The notes: generated by a model not told the origin, from the letters alone. DNA of 64,000 nucleotides from Streptomyces sp. 135 (GCF_020026305.1 NZ_CP075691.1:5828001-5892000); one strand, 5' to 3'. Shown: positions 25,319 through 33,793, counted from the stretch's first letter. Numbers and translations are program-made.

Positions 25319-26058
25319 GGGGAGCCCAGGCGGTAGCCGACGCCGTGCACGGTGTGGACGAGCCGCGCCTCGCCGCCCGACTCCAGCTTGCGGCGCAGGT
25401 AACCGACGTACACGGCGAGGGAGTTGGAGTCCGGGCCGAAGTCGCGGCCCCACACCGTCTGCTGGATCAGCTCGCGCGGCAGCACCTGTCCGGCGTTGCG
25501 CAGCAGCAGTTCGAGGAGGGCGGCCTCGGTGCGGCTGAACTCGATCCGGCGCCCGCCGCGGCGGCCGGTGCGGGTGGCGGGGTCCAGGACGAGATCACCG
25601 TACGCGAGGTCGGCACCGGAGTCCGTGGCCCGCTCCGGGCTCGCGCGGCGCAGCAGGGCCCGCACCCGGGCGACCAGTTCGTCCAGGGCGAAGGGCTTGA
25701 CCAGGTAGTCGTCGGCGCCCGCGTCCAGGCCGTCGACGCGTTCGCTCACCGAGTCCAGGGCGGTCAGGACGAGCACGGGGGTGCGGTCGCCCGCCGCGCG
25801 CAGCTGACGGCAGACCGCGAGGCCGTCCATGACCGGCATCAGCACGTCCAGGACCACCAGGTCCGGCTGCCAGCGGGCCACCGCCGTGAGCGCGCGGTGG
25901 CCGTCCTCCGCGCCCCGCACCAGGTGCCCCTCGACGGTCAGGGCGTCCTCGACGGCGGCGCGGACCTCGGGATCGTCGTCGACGACGAGGATCTTGTGCG
26001 GTACGGGATCGGGTCCGCCGCCCCTGCCGGTCAAGCTCGTGCCGCTCATGAAGCTCAT
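25315..26058 (-). CDS. OmpR/PhoB-family response regulator
   Basis: A 247-residue regulator (a start three codons later is possible). The receiver has D27-D29, phosphoacceptor D71 (LVVLDVLMPVMDG), T99 and K121 (LVKPF). The C-terminal winged helix ends EARLVHTVHGVGYRLGSP with FSRTEAALLELLLRNAGQVLPRELIQQTVWG as the recognition region. It is coupled to the kinase through GTGA overlap. Upstream, between this gene and the divergent MurG paralogue, lies a CTCTTA direct repeat of 11-bp period that looks like its own binding site. Confidence 0.95.
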   Translation of the reverse strand: MSFMSGTSLTGRGGGPDPVPHKILVVDDDPEVRAAVEDALTVEGHLVRGAEDGHRALTAVARWQPDLVVLDVLMPVMDGLAVCRQLRAAGDRTPVLVLTALDSVSERVDGLDAGADDYLVKPFALDELVARVRALLRRASPERATDSGADLAYGDLVLDPATRTGRRGGRRIEFSRTEAALLELLLRNAGQVLPRELIQQTVWGRDFGPDSNSLAVYVGYLRRKLESGGEARLVHTVHGVGYRLGSP

Positions 26059-26080
26059 GGACCAAAGGTGCCAAACGCGG

Positions 26081-26097
26081 CTCTTAAAACCCTCTTA
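26081..26097. promoter_or_regulatory. Direct repeat CTCTTA-N5-CTCTTA
   Basis: CTCTTA occurs at 26081-26086 and 26092-26097, an 11-bp period matching tandem binding by an OmpR-type dimer. It lies 23 bp upstream of the regulator start and 26 bp upstream of the MurG-like gene, so it can control both divergent transcripts. Confidence 0.6.
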
Positions 26098-26122
26098 GCC
26101 CCCCGCGTGAAGCTCCACTGCC

Positions 26123-27268
26123 ATGCGAACCTCTCTCTCCGTCGTCATCGGCGCGGGCGGCACCGGTGGCCACATCTATCCCGGCCTCGCCCTCGCCGAC
26201 GCGCTGCGCCGCGCCGTGCCGGGCGCGGTGATCTCCTTCGTCGGCACCGAGCGGGGCCTGGAGACCCGGCTGATACCGGACGCCGGGTACCGCCTGCACA
26301 CCGTCGACATGATCCCCTTCGACCCCTCGCTCGGCGCCCGCCGCTACCTGCTGCCCGCCGCGCTGCTGAAGTCGGGGGCCCAGTGCCGGGCCATCCTGCG
26401 CGAGCAGGGCGCCCAGGTGGCCGTCGGCATGGGCGGCTACCCCAGCGCCCCGGTCATCGTCGGCGCCCGCATGGCCGGCCTGCCGAGCCTCATCCACGAG
26501 TCCAACGCCGTGCCGGGGCGCGCCAACCGCTTCGCCGCCCGCCTCACCCCGAACATCGCGGTGGCCTTCGACCGCAGCCGCGCGCACCTGCCGGGCGGCG
26601 ACCGCGCGCACACCACCGGCATGCCGATCGCCGCGCCGCTGGCCGCGCTCGACCGGGCCGCGCTGCGCACCGAGGCGCGGCGCGCGCTCGGCGTGCCGGA
26701 CGGGGCCCGCCTGGTCCTCTTCAACGGCGGGAGCCTCGGCGCCACCCGGCTCACGGAGGCCGCGGTCGGGCTCGCGCGGCGGTGGCGGGGCCGGGCGGAC
26801 GTCCAGCTGCTCATCAAGACCGGCCCCGCCGCGCTGGCGCAGACGTGTGCCCGGCTCGCGGCCTCGGGCGGGTCGTCGGTGGCCCGCGCCGTCCCCTACC
26901 TCGACCGCATGGACCTGTCCTACGCCGCCGCCGACCTGGTCGTCTGCCGCGCGGGCTCGGCGACCGTCGCCGAACTGGCCGCCACCGGGGTCCCCGCCGT
27001 CCTCGTGCCCTACCCGCACGCGCCCGGCGACCACCAGACCCACAACGCCCGCGTCCTGACCGACGCGGGCGCCGGCCTCCTGCTGCCCGACGCCGAGACC
27101 ACCGCCGACCGCCTCGCGGAGCTGGTCGGCCCGCTGCTCGCCGACCCGGCCCGGCTCGCCGCGATGAGCGGCGCCGCCGACCCCGGCCCGCACGCCCGCG
27201 CCGCCGGCCTGCTCGCCGAGCGGGTCCTCCACCTCGCCCACGTCACCCCTCACCTGGAGTACGCATGA
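26123..27268 (+). CDS. MurG-like UDP-GlcNAc glycosyltransferase (paralogue)
   Basis: A 381-residue GT28 protein resembling MurG, which adds GlcNAc to lipid I. Conserved motifs: glycine loop GAGGTGGHIYPGLALA (10-25), VGMGGYPSAP, IHESNAVPGRANRF and a C-terminal FNGGSLGATRL, KTGPA, CRAGSATVAELAATGVPAVLVPYPHAPGDHQTHNA. It is not in a division/cell-wall cluster; instead it is divergent from a two-component system and coupled (ATGA) to an NAD-dependent sugar epimerase, so it is probably a specialised second MurG rather than the essential one. Acceptor and donor are unproven. Confidence 0.87.
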   Translation: MRTSLSVVIGAGGTGGHIYPGLALADALRRAVPGAVISFVGTERGLETRLIPDAGYRLHTVDMIPFDPSLGARRYLLPAALLKSGAQCRAILREQGAQVAVGMGGYPSAPVIVGARMAGLPSLIHESNAVPGRANRFAARLTPNIAVAFDRSRAHLPGGDRAHTTGMPIAAPLAALDRAALRTEARRALGVPDGARLVLFNGGSLGATRLTEAAVGLARRWRGRADVQLLIKTGPAALAQTCARLAASGGSSVARAVPYLDRMDLSYAAADLVVCRAGSATVAELAATGVPAVLVPYPHAPGDHQTHNARVLTDAGAGLLLPDAETTADRLAELVGPLLADPARLAAMSGAADPGPHARAAGLLAERVLHLAHVTPHLEYA

Positions 27269-28293
27269 CCACGTCCTTCTCTCGGCCGGATCCCTCCTGG
27301 CAGGATTTCTCTTGGCGGGACCGCACCGTCCTCGTCACCGGAGCCGAGGGCTTCATCGGCTCGACCCTCGTCGACCTGCTCCTCGAAGCGGGCGCGAAGG
27401 TCCGCGCCTTCGTGCACTACAAGCCGTACGCGGAGAAGGGCCACCTCGCGCATCTCCTCGGTGACCCGAGGGTCGAGATGATCGCCGGGGACGTGCGGGA
27501 CGCGGGGCGTGTGATGGACGCGGTCGCCGGGTGCGACACCGTCTTCCACCTCGCCGCGCTGATCGGCATCCCGTACTCGTACGACTCCCCGGGCGCGTAC
27601 GTCCAGACGAACGTCGTCGGCACCGAGAACGTCGCGGAGGCCTGTCGGCGGCACGGTGCGCGGCGGCTCGTGCACACCTCCACCAGCGAGGTGTACGGGA
27701 CGGCGCTGACCGCGCCGATCAGTGAGGACCACCCGCTCCAGCCGCAGTCCCCGTACTCCGCGTCGAAGATCGGCGCCGACATGATGGCGCTCTCGCACTG
27801 GCACGCCTTCGAGTTGCCGGTGACGGTGGTGCGGCCCTTCAACACGTACGGTCCCCGGCAGTCGGCCCGGGCCGTGATCCCGACGATCCTCGCGCAGCTG
27901 CACGCGGGTGCGCGGGAGGTCAGGCTGGGGTCGCTGACGCCCACGCGGGACTTCACGTACGTGACGGATACGGCGCGGGGGTTCATGGCGATGGCGGTGT
28001 GTGACCGGGCGCTCGGGCACGCGGTGAATCTCGGGGTGGGGCGGGAGATCTCCATCGGGGAGCTGGCGGAGGCGTTGATCTCGGCGTCGGGGCGGGAGGC
28101 GTCGGTCGTGGTCGACCCGGCGCGGCTTCGGCCCTCGGGCAGTGAGGTGGAGAGGCTGCTGTCGGACAACTCCCGGGCGCGGGAGTGGGCGGGGTGGGTT
28201 CCGGAGGTGTCTCTTGTGGAGGGGCTGAAGCGGACGTCGGAGTGGGTTGCGGGGAATCTGCGGTTGTTCGCGCCGGAGCGGTATCAGGTGTGA
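27265..28293 (+). CDS. NAD-dependent sugar epimerase/dehydratase
   Basis: A 342-residue extended SDR protein. NAD loop GAEGFIG at 26-32, GDVRDAG near 75-81, the active-site HTSTSEVYG (137-145), Y164-x3-K168 in YSASK, and the extended-SDR NTYGPRQSARAVIPTIL. The segment HYKPYAEKGHL and the overall order resemble GDP-mannose or UDP-GlcNAc 4,6-dehydratases. It is translationally coupled to the MurG-like gene, suggesting that it makes or modifies the nucleotide sugar used by that transferase (inference). Exact substrate unknown. Confidence 0.83.
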   Translation: MTTSFSRPDPSWQDFSWRDRTVLVTGAEGFIGSTLVDLLLEAGAKVRAFVHYKPYAEKGHLAHLLGDPRVEMIAGDVRDAGRVMDAVAGCDTVFHLAALIGIPYSYDSPGAYVQTNVVGTENVAEACRRHGARRLVHTSTSEVYGTALTAPISEDHPLQPQSPYSASKIGADMMALSHWHAFELPVTVVRPFNTYGPRQSARAVIPTILAQLHAGAREVRLGSLTPTRDFTYVTDTARGFMAMAVCDRALGHAVNLGVGREISIGELAEALISASGREASVVVDPARLRPSGSEVERLLSDNSRAREWAGWVPEVSLVEGLKRTSEWVAGNLRLFAPERYQV

Positions 28294-28384
28294 GGCGTCG
28301 TTTTGTGGGTGCGGGGTGGCGGGGGCTGGGTGCGCCCCGCGGCGGAGCCGCGGATGTCACGGCCCGCGCCCCCTGAAGGGGCGA

Positions 28385-29023
28385 CTACGGGGCGGTCTGT
28401 GCCGCCGCCAAGCCGCCCAGCAGCAGCAACGTGAACCGGCGGGCCCACTCCTCGTCCACCGGTTCCGCGCTGACCAAAGCGCGGTGGACCACCGCGCCGG
28501 CGATGACGTCGAAGATGAGGTCCGCCGTGCGGGCGGCGGCGGACGCGTCCGGCTCCACGGGGAGTTCGCCCCGTTCCTGCGCCCGCTTGCGCCCCGCGAG
28601 GACCAGCCGCTTCTGGCGGTCGACGATGGACTCCCGGATGCGGTGCCGCAGCGGCTCGTCCGTGGTGGACTCCGCGACCACCGCCATCAGCGCCGTCTTC
28701 GTCTCGGGGCGGCCGAGCAGCGCCGCGAACTGCAGGACCACGCCCTCGATGTCCGCGGCGAGGCTGCCCCGGTCCGGCAGTTCCAGCTCGTCGAAGAGCT
28801 CCGCCACCGCGTCCACGACCAGCTCGCTCTTGCCCGCCCAGCGCCGGTACAGCGTGGTTTTGGCGACCCCCGCGCGCGTGGCGACCGCGCCGAGCGTCAG
28901 CTTGGACCAGCCCAGTTCGACGAGGCCCTGCCGGGTCGCCTCCAGGATCGCGGCGTCGGCGGTCGCGCTGCGCGGACGGCCGCCGGTGCGGGAGGGTGGA
29001 GTGGTGGACGTACGGCTCTGCAT
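28385..29023 (-). CDS. TetR-family regulator
   Basis: A 212-residue TetR protein starting MQSRTSTTPPSRTGGRPRSATADAAILEATRQGLVELG; alternative starts 4 and 23 codons upstream exist and no clear ribosome site decides, so a leaderless mRNA is possible. The HTH (about 20-62) is LTLGAVATRAGVAKTTLYRRWAGKSELVVDAV. The ligand domain resembles the TetR_C11 group. It is convergent with the epimerase operon and upstream of nothing obvious. A partly symmetric ACCGGT/ACCGGC motif just upstream near 29036-29056 may be an autoregulatory site. Confidence 0.88.
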   Translation of the reverse strand: MQSRTSTTPPSRTGGRPRSATADAAILEATRQGLVELGWSKLTLGAVATRAGVAKTTLYRRWAGKSELVVDAVAELFDELELPDRGSLAADIEGVVLQFAALLGRPETKTALMAVVAESTTDEPLRHRIRESIVDRQKRLVLAGRKRAQERGELPVEPDASAAARTADLIFDVIAGAVVHRALVSAEPVDEEWARRFTLLLLGGLAAAQTAP

Positions 29024-29327
29024 GGCCGCGACCATACCGGTCGGTACGGACCGGCCAGGGACCCCTTGTGCGCCGGCAGTGAGGGAGATCACCGACGGGG
29101 GCTGTTCACGCGCGGGGCCCGCCGGTTACGCTACGACCCGTAGCGAAAGCCATGAGCGACAACCACGAACGGCAACCTCGCACACACGCACGACGGCACG
29201 GGGTGGGGACCCCGGGCCAACCACCGGTCCTCCTCGGGACCTTGGACCAAGGCCTCCGTGGCCCCGCAATCCGGCGGGGGGTCACGGACGGGCGCGGTTC
29301 CCGCACGGCTTGGGGGAGGATGTACTC
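29024..29327. other. Divergent intergenic region, TetR to thioredoxin-TPR gene
   Basis: 304 bp without a gene. The TetR end has ACCGGT/GGTA symmetry (about 29036-29056). Near 29130-29145 a short inverted repeat GCTACG...CGTAGC is visible. The last 15 bp carry the GGGGGAGGA ribosome site of the next gene. No further structure was recognised. Confidence 0.5.
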
Positions 29328-30311
29328 ATGCAGCCACGGAACATGTCCATGAGCGGAGTCGTCGACCTCGCCGCGGTGAAGGCGGCCCAGGAGGCCAAGG
29401 CGAAGGCGGAGCAGGCGCGCGCCGAAGCGGCCCGGCAGGGCGGGGGCGCGGCGGGCGCCGCGATCGCCCCGTCGAGCCTCGTCATCGATGTCGATGAGGC
29501 GGGCTTCGAGCGCGAGGTCCTCCAGCGCTCCACCGAGGTCCCGGTCGTCATCGACTTCTGGGCCGAGTGGTGCGAGCCGTGCAAACAGCTGAGCCCCCTT
29601 CTGGAGCGGCTCGCGCAGGAGTACAACGGCCGCTTCCTCCTCGCCAAGATCGACGTCGACGCCAACCAGATGCTGATGCAGCAGTTCGGGGTCCAGGGGA
29701 TCCCGGCGGTCTTCGCGGTGGTGGCCGGGCAGGCCCTGCCCCTCTTCCAGGGCGCGGCCCCCGAGGCGCAGATCCGCCAGACCCTCGACCAGCTCATCCA
29801 GGTCGGCGAGGAGCGCTTCGGCCTGACCGGCCTGGTGGTCGACGCCGACGCCCAGGGGCAGCAGGCCCCCGCGCCGGCCGAGGTGCCCGCCGGTCCCTAC
29901 GACGCCCTGCTCGAAGCGGCCGTGCAGGCGCTCGACGCGGGTGACCTGGCCGGCGCCGTACAGGCGTACAAGAACGTGCTCAGCGACGACCCGGCGAACA
30001 CCGAGGCCAAGCTCGGTCTCGCCCAGGCCGAACTGCTCCAGCGCGTGCAGGGCCTCGACCCGCAGCAGGTCCGCAAGGACGCCGCCGACCGGCCCGCGGA
30101 TGTCGCGGCCCAGATCGCGGCCGCCGACCTGGATCTGGTGGGCGGTCATGTCGAGGACTCCTTCGGGCGGCTCATCGACACGGTGCGGCGCACGGCCGGC
30201 GACGACCGCGACGCCGCGCGGGTGCGGCTGCTCGAACTCTTCGAGGTGGTGGGCTCGGACGACCCGCGCGTGACGGCGGCGCGCACGGCGCTCGCCCGGG
30301 TGCTCTTCTGA
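29328..30311 (+). CDS. Thioredoxin-domain TPR co-chaperone (CnoX/YbbN-like)
   Basis: A 327-residue cytoplasmic protein. An N-terminal Ala/Lys linker (1-48) is followed by a thioredoxin domain (about 50-155) with WCEPC at 81-85 (active CxxC) and the cis-Pro loop GIPAVFAV near 124, then a linker and a C-terminal tetratricopeptide-like helical domain (about 195-327: LDAGDLAGAVQAYKNVLSDDPANTEAKLGLAQAEL). This is the CnoX/YbbN layout; known members act as redox-protected holdases. The ATG at 29328 with GGAGGA is preferred over the much longer open frame upstream. A near-perfect 40-bp palindrome lies 110 bp after the stop. Confidence 0.9.
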   Translation: MQPRNMSMSGVVDLAAVKAAQEAKAKAEQARAEAARQGGGAAGAAIAPSSLVIDVDEAGFEREVLQRSTEVPVVIDFWAEWCEPCKQLSPLLERLAQEYNGRFLLAKIDVDANQMLMQQFGVQGIPAVFAVVAGQALPLFQGAAPEAQIRQTLDQLIQVGEERFGLTGLVVDADAQGQQAPAPAEVPAGPYDALLEAAVQALDAGDLAGAVQAYKNVLSDDPANTEAKLGLAQAELLQRVQGLDPQQVRKDAADRPADVAAQIAAADLDLVGGHVEDSFGRLIDTVRRTAGDDRDAARVRLLELFEVVGSDDPRVTAARTALARVLF

Positions 30312-30420
30312 GCCACGCGGCGAGCCCGCGGCCGGTCCGTCCACCGGCCCCTCGGCTGACCAGATCCTGAACACCGGGTCTTGTGATGCCGGAGTGAAAA
30401 CTCTGTTCCCAGGACGCGAC

Positions 30421-30460
30421 AGTGGCCGTGCTTTGCCAAAACTTGGCAAACACGGCCACT
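30421..30460. terminator. 40-bp near-perfect palindrome
   Basis: Two nested inverted repeats form one stem: AGTGGCCGTG (30421-30430) with CACGGCCACT (30451-30460), and TTTGCCAA (30432-30439) with TTGGCAAA (30443-30450). Only one base at 30431 is unpaired and the loop is 3 nt. Placed after the thioredoxin-TPR gene it is most simply a terminator. Confidence 0.7.
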
Positions 30461-30588
30461 GTTACTTGGAGTAAGTCGGAGACGTCGGTCCGAACGCTTT
30501 CGCCCGGACATGTCCCGTTCCGCTCCCACCTGTTGGGCCACCGTCCGTGGCCGACCGATATCGCGCGGTCGCGGTTCGGTTATCCGCC

Positions 30589-30606
30589 CGTTACTAGCCA
30601 GTAACG
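30589..30606. promoter_or_regulatory. Operator-like palindrome CGTTACT-N4-AGTAACG
   Basis: CGTTACT (30589-30595) and AGTAACG (30600-30606) are perfect inverted arms with a 4-nt spacer, a typical TetR-type operator. It lies 377 bp upstream of the DUF6230 gene, near the likely promoter of that operon. Confidence 0.6.
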
Positions 30607-30740
30607 AACCCCCTTGTGCGGGGACCGAGAATGCACCACGATCGGCGACGCTCGGTCCGATGAACCGCGACCCCGACAGCCGGTCGGGAGCGGGACCTTC
30701 GGGTCCCCACCGAGCAGACCGGTGACGCCGTCGCCGGTCT

Positions 30741-30781
30741 TGGACAGGGGGGTCTCTGCCGTTTCCGGCAGGGCCTGTCCA
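30741..30781 (+). other. Nested RNA hairpin candidate
   Basis: TGGACAGG (30741-30748) pairs with CCTGTCCA (30774-30781), enclosing CTGCCG-TTTC-CGGCAG (30756-30771). The two-tier stem lies in the putative leader of the DUF6230 operon and might be an attenuator, a small RNA terminator or a ligand-sensing element. No known riboswitch family was recognised. Confidence 0.45.
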
Positions 30782-30982
30782 TGAGGTTGTGCGTGATGCG
30801 TCAGGCGCGACCAGTGGTTGTCGCTCGGGGGTGATCGCCGGTGATGTGTGGTGCGGCTAGCGCCTTACGATGCGGGCGCTCTCCTTCCCGAGGACGTAGC
30901 ACTTCTCCCATCCCTGCCCGGCTGAGCCGCCCGAAAGGGAGCAGTCAGGGCCGGAGATGTACGTCCGAGAAGGAGGAAAGTC

Positions 30983-31615
30983 ATGGAATCTGTGGCTCGT
31001 GGCGGAACCAGATGGAAGCGGTTCGCCGTGGTCATGGTGCCGAGCGTCGCGGCTACCGCCGCGATAGGTGTCGCCCTCTCGCAGGGCGCGCTCGCGGCAT
31101 CGTTCAGCGTGTCCGGCCAGTCGTTCAAGGTCTCCGCCGACAAGCTCGACGGCCGTGGAATGGTGCAGTACGGCGGCGTTGACGTCGGCGTCGACATGGA
31201 CGGCAAGAAGGCCGCCCATCCCGTGTCGGTCTCGGCCTTCAAGAAGGCCAAGATCACCAACATGTGCCAGTCCGTCGTGACGCACATCCCGGTGCTGGGC
31301 GATGTCACGCTCCAGTTGAGGGCGGGCGGCGGCAAGACGCCGGTCGTGGCCAAGAACCTGTACATCGACGTGGCGCAGCTCGATGCCGACGCCGAGTTCA
31401 GGAACATCAACATCGGTGTCGCGGCCGGGGAATCCACCAAGGGCCCCGGCATGAAGGGCGGCAAGGAGCAGGCGAACCCGAACGGCTTCGCCCAGGAAGC
31501 CGACCGCGCCATCCTGACCGACATCGAGCAGACGGCCTGGGCGACCAGCGCGGGCACCTTCAAGCTGAGCGGCCTCAACATGAAGCTGCACAAGGGCAAG
31601 AAGGAGTGCTTCTAA
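30983..31615 (+). CDS. DUF6230 family exported protein
   Basis: A 210-residue protein beginning MESVARGGTRWKRFAVVMVPSVAATAAIGVALSQGALAASFSVSGQSFKVSADKL. The signal sequence or anchor spans about 12-38. The rest is a beta-rich domain with two cysteines (C93 and C209, YCF-like end KKECF) that may pair. Members of this family in Streptomyces are usually followed by DUF6114, as here. It has an excellent AGGAGG ribosome site. The role is unknown; cell-envelope location is inferred from the leader. Confidence 0.82.
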   Translation: MESVARGGTRWKRFAVVMVPSVAATAAIGVALSQGALAASFSVSGQSFKVSADKLDGRGMVQYGGVDVGVDMDGKKAAHPVSVSAFKKAKITNMCQSVVTHIPVLGDVTLQLRAGGGKTPVVAKNLYIDVAQLDADAEFRNINIGVAAGESTKGPGMKGGKEQANPNGFAQEADRAILTDIEQTAWATSAGTFKLSGLNMKLHKGKKECF

Positions 31616-31773
31616 GCATCCGCTTGAGCACTCGCTGAGCCTTGACCCGTCGGCCCGTCAGGGCGGGCACGGGGCAGCGACTGGCCCGGCGGGCGCGGAG
31701 ATCCACTCTCCCGCCCGCCACCACAGAGCTTCACCGAATTCACGTACCGCCGGTTCCAAGGAGCTGTTTTCCC

Positions 31774-32316
31774 ATGAGCGCCAAGTCACCGGGGCCGAAC
31801 GATCACTTCCTCAACGTCTACCGCAGGAAGTTCCGGGCCTGGCGGGGCACCCGTCCGTTCTGGGCGGGCCTCCTCACCATCCTCGGCGGCGTGCCGATCG
31901 CCTACCTGCCCTACGGCAACATCAAGCTCGGCAACCTGACGCTCGCCCTGGCGACGACGGCAGGAGCCGGTTCGCTGATCATCGGCGTCCTCCTGATGGT
32001 GCTCGGCCTGACCATGTGGTTCCAGGTGCATACGCGGGTCTTCGCGGGCGTCGCGGCGATCCTGCTCGCCCTGGTCTCCCTGGTCGTCTCCAACATCGGC
32101 GGCTTCGTCGTCGGCTTCCTGCTCGCGCTGATCGGCGGTGCCCTCGGCATTTCCTGGGGCGAGGGCGAGACCGTTCCCGCGAAGGGGCGTACGGAGAAGG
32201 AGCCCGAGCCCGCGGCCGCGGGCGGCCCGAACGGTGTCGGCGGTGCGAGCGTGACCGACGATCTGTCAGGAACGAGCCCGGTGGACGGGACGAACGGGAG
32301 GCACCGTGCAGGCTGA
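31774..32316 (+). CDS. DUF6114 integral membrane protein
   Basis: A 180-residue membrane protein (MSAKSPGPNDHFLNVYRRKFRAWRGTRPFWAGLLTILGGVPIAYLPYG) with AAGGAG upstream. About four membrane helices cover 28-46, 55-80, 84-105 and 107-125; the tail from 130 is hydrophilic and Pro/Glu/Gly-rich. It pairs with DUF6230 and its end overlaps the next gene by 11 bp, suggesting one complex or pathway. Function unknown. Confidence 0.85.
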   Translation: MSAKSPGPNDHFLNVYRRKFRAWRGTRPFWAGLLTILGGVPIAYLPYGNIKLGNLTLALATTAGAGSLIIGVLLMVLGLTMWFQVHTRVFAGVAAILLALVSLVVSNIGGFVVGFLLALIGGALGISWGEGETVPAKGRTEKEPEPAAAGGPNGVGGASVTDDLSGTSPVDGTNGRHRAG

Positions 32317-33700
32317 CGAGGTGCGTCACGAGGACCCCGCGGGGGCGTCCCGGGCGAGATCCGGGCCGCGTCACGCGGCCCCCAGGAAGCCGCTGCTCAC
32401 CCGTCTGCAGATGCCCGCGGGCAAGGCGATAGCCCTGGCGGCCATGCCGAGTGCGGTCCTCATGGGGATGGGCCTGACCCCCACGCTCGCGCAGGCGAAG
32501 CCGGGCGTCCCGAAGAACCCCTTCCAGGACGGCCCGTGTGTCACGGCGCCGGACGAGGCGTCCAAGGACGTCGAGAAGGAGGCCAAGGACGCCGAGGACG
32601 CCAAGAAGCCCGAGGACGCCGAGAAGAAGGCCGGTCAGGGCGAGGACGCCAAGGGCGAGAAGGGCGAGACGGGCGAGACGGGCGAGAAGGGCGGCGGGGC
32701 CGGAGGCACGGACGCGGCGGGCAAGGACTCCACCAAGCCTGCCCCCTCCACCGACCCGGACGCCGGCGAGAAGGCCGGGAACACGCCGTCCGGCGACGCG
32801 GACGACAAGGACCAGGCGGCGGAGCCGGCCCCCGAACCGTCGAAGCCCAAGAACCCCTTGGATCCGCTGGGCCTGGGCGACGCGCTCAAGGACGTCTTCA
32901 CGCCCGACGACAAGGACTCCCCGGACCGGGCGCCCGCCCCCGCCGCCTCGGAGGAGACCAAGTCCCCCGAGGACACGGCCAAGGACACGACGGACAAGGT
33001 CACCGAGCCCGCCGACGACGCGAAGGACACGGTCGACGGGACCGGGGACCGCGCGGACAAGGCAAAGGACAAGGCCGGGGACACGGCCGGGGACGCGGCA
33101 CGGGACGCGGACAAGGCCGGCGGCCTCGGGGACGAGGGCGGGAAAGCCGCCGGGGCCGCGGACGGCAGCGAGGACGAAGGGGCCACCGACCCGATGGCCC
33201 CGGACGCGGACGGCAAGAAGCCGTTCCCGTGCGTGGTCGAGAAGAAGGTCGACGGCGAGGCCGAGGAGACCCCCGTCCGGGTCGCGGACGAGCCGTGGGA
33301 GCTGGAGGCCAGCTCCCTGCTCCTCAAGGGCCTGGACTACAAGGGCGTCGTGAACCTGACGACGGCCGGCGGCAAGAAGAAGCAGGCGCTGAAGTTCACC
33401 GTCGACAACGGCACGGACATCGGCGACCTGCACCAGATCGCCCCCGGCCCCGACGGGACGAAGTACCACATCCGGGCGGACGAGGGCTCCACGTCCACGA
33501 TCCGCGACGGGCAGACGGTCATGTACACGGAGCGGCTGCAGGGCAACCTGTTCGGCCTGATCCCGATCGTCTTCGACCCCGAGCACCCGCCGCCGCTGAA
33601 CATCCCCGTCGCGTACTTCACCAAGGTGAAGGTCCTTCAGGCCGCCCAGTTCGGCGGGACCCTGAAGGTGCCGGGCCTGGAGCAGACGATCACGCGGTGA
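32306..33700 (+). CDS. Exported protein with long Asp/Lys/Glu-rich low-complexity region
   Basis: A 464-residue protein starting at a GTG with GGGAGG. The N-terminus has a basic stretch and a leader (about 28-63, ending PTLAQAKPG). Residues about 80-310 are low complexity, rich in Asp, Lys, Glu, Ala and Pro (KEAKDAEDAKKPEDAEKKAGQ; DTAKDTTDKVTEPADDAKDT), probably an extended wall-spanning stalk. Residues about 318-464 form a compact beta domain (ADEPWELEASSLLLKGLDYKGVVNLTT ... VAYFTKVKVLQAAQFGGTLKVPGLEQTITR). Two cysteines flank the stalk (near 77 and 311). It follows DUF6114 with 11-bp overlap. Function unknown. Confidence 0.82.
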   Translation: MQADEVRHEDPAGASRARSGPRHAAPRKPLLTRLQMPAGKAIALAAMPSAVLMGMGLTPTLAQAKPGVPKNPFQDGPCVTAPDEASKDVEKEAKDAEDAKKPEDAEKKAGQGEDAKGEKGETGETGEKGGGAGGTDAAGKDSTKPAPSTDPDAGEKAGNTPSGDADDKDQAAEPAPEPSKPKNPLDPLGLGDALKDVFTPDDKDSPDRAPAPAASEETKSPEDTAKDTTDKVTEPADDAKDTVDGTGDRADKAKDKAGDTAGDAARDADKAGGLGDEGGKAAGAADGSEDEGATDPMAPDADGKKPFPCVVEKKVDGEAEETPVRVADEPWELEASSLLLKGLDYKGVVNLTTAGGKKKQALKFTVDNGTDIGDLHQIAPGPDGTKYHIRADEGSTSTIRDGQTVMYTERLQGNLFGLIPIVFDPEHPPPLNIPVAYFTKVKVLQAAQFGGTLKVPGLEQTITR

Positions 33701-33748
33701 CGGCGCCGCCCCCGGGAAGGCCTTTCCGGGCCCTGCGGGAGCCGCGAA

Positions 33749-33793
33749 CGCCGAGGGCGCCCCCCCTTGAACCAGGGGGGGGCGCCCTCGGCG
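33749..33793. terminator. Perfect 18-bp stem between convergent genes
   Basis: An 18-bp arm (33749-33766, CGCCGAGGGCG followed by seven C) is perfectly inverted at 33776-33793 with a 9-nt loop. It lies between the converging acidic-protein and pyk genes and should terminate transcription from both sides. Confidence 0.88.

Larger units (their letters stand above)
30461..30982. other. Structured leader/promoter region upstream of the DUF6230 gene
   Basis: Together with the palindrome at 30421 this completes a 671-bp gene-free stretch. It contains an 18-bp palindrome and a nested hairpin (listed separately) and a good AGGAGG ribosome site just before 30983. Frames across it show no convincing protein. 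The long leader suggests regulation at the RNA level or a distant promoter. Confidence 0.55.

Noticed and set aside
25345..27253. Long frame crossing the two-component region and the MurG-like gene
   Set aside because: Only the part from 27265 is a real protein (epimerase); the rest is Arg/Pro-rich shadow of other genes.
31616..31773. Possible short gene between DUF6230 and DUF6114
   Set aside because: The in-frame extension upstream of MSAKSPG has no ribosome site and is Arg-rich; the ATG at 31774 with AAGGAG is clearly better.
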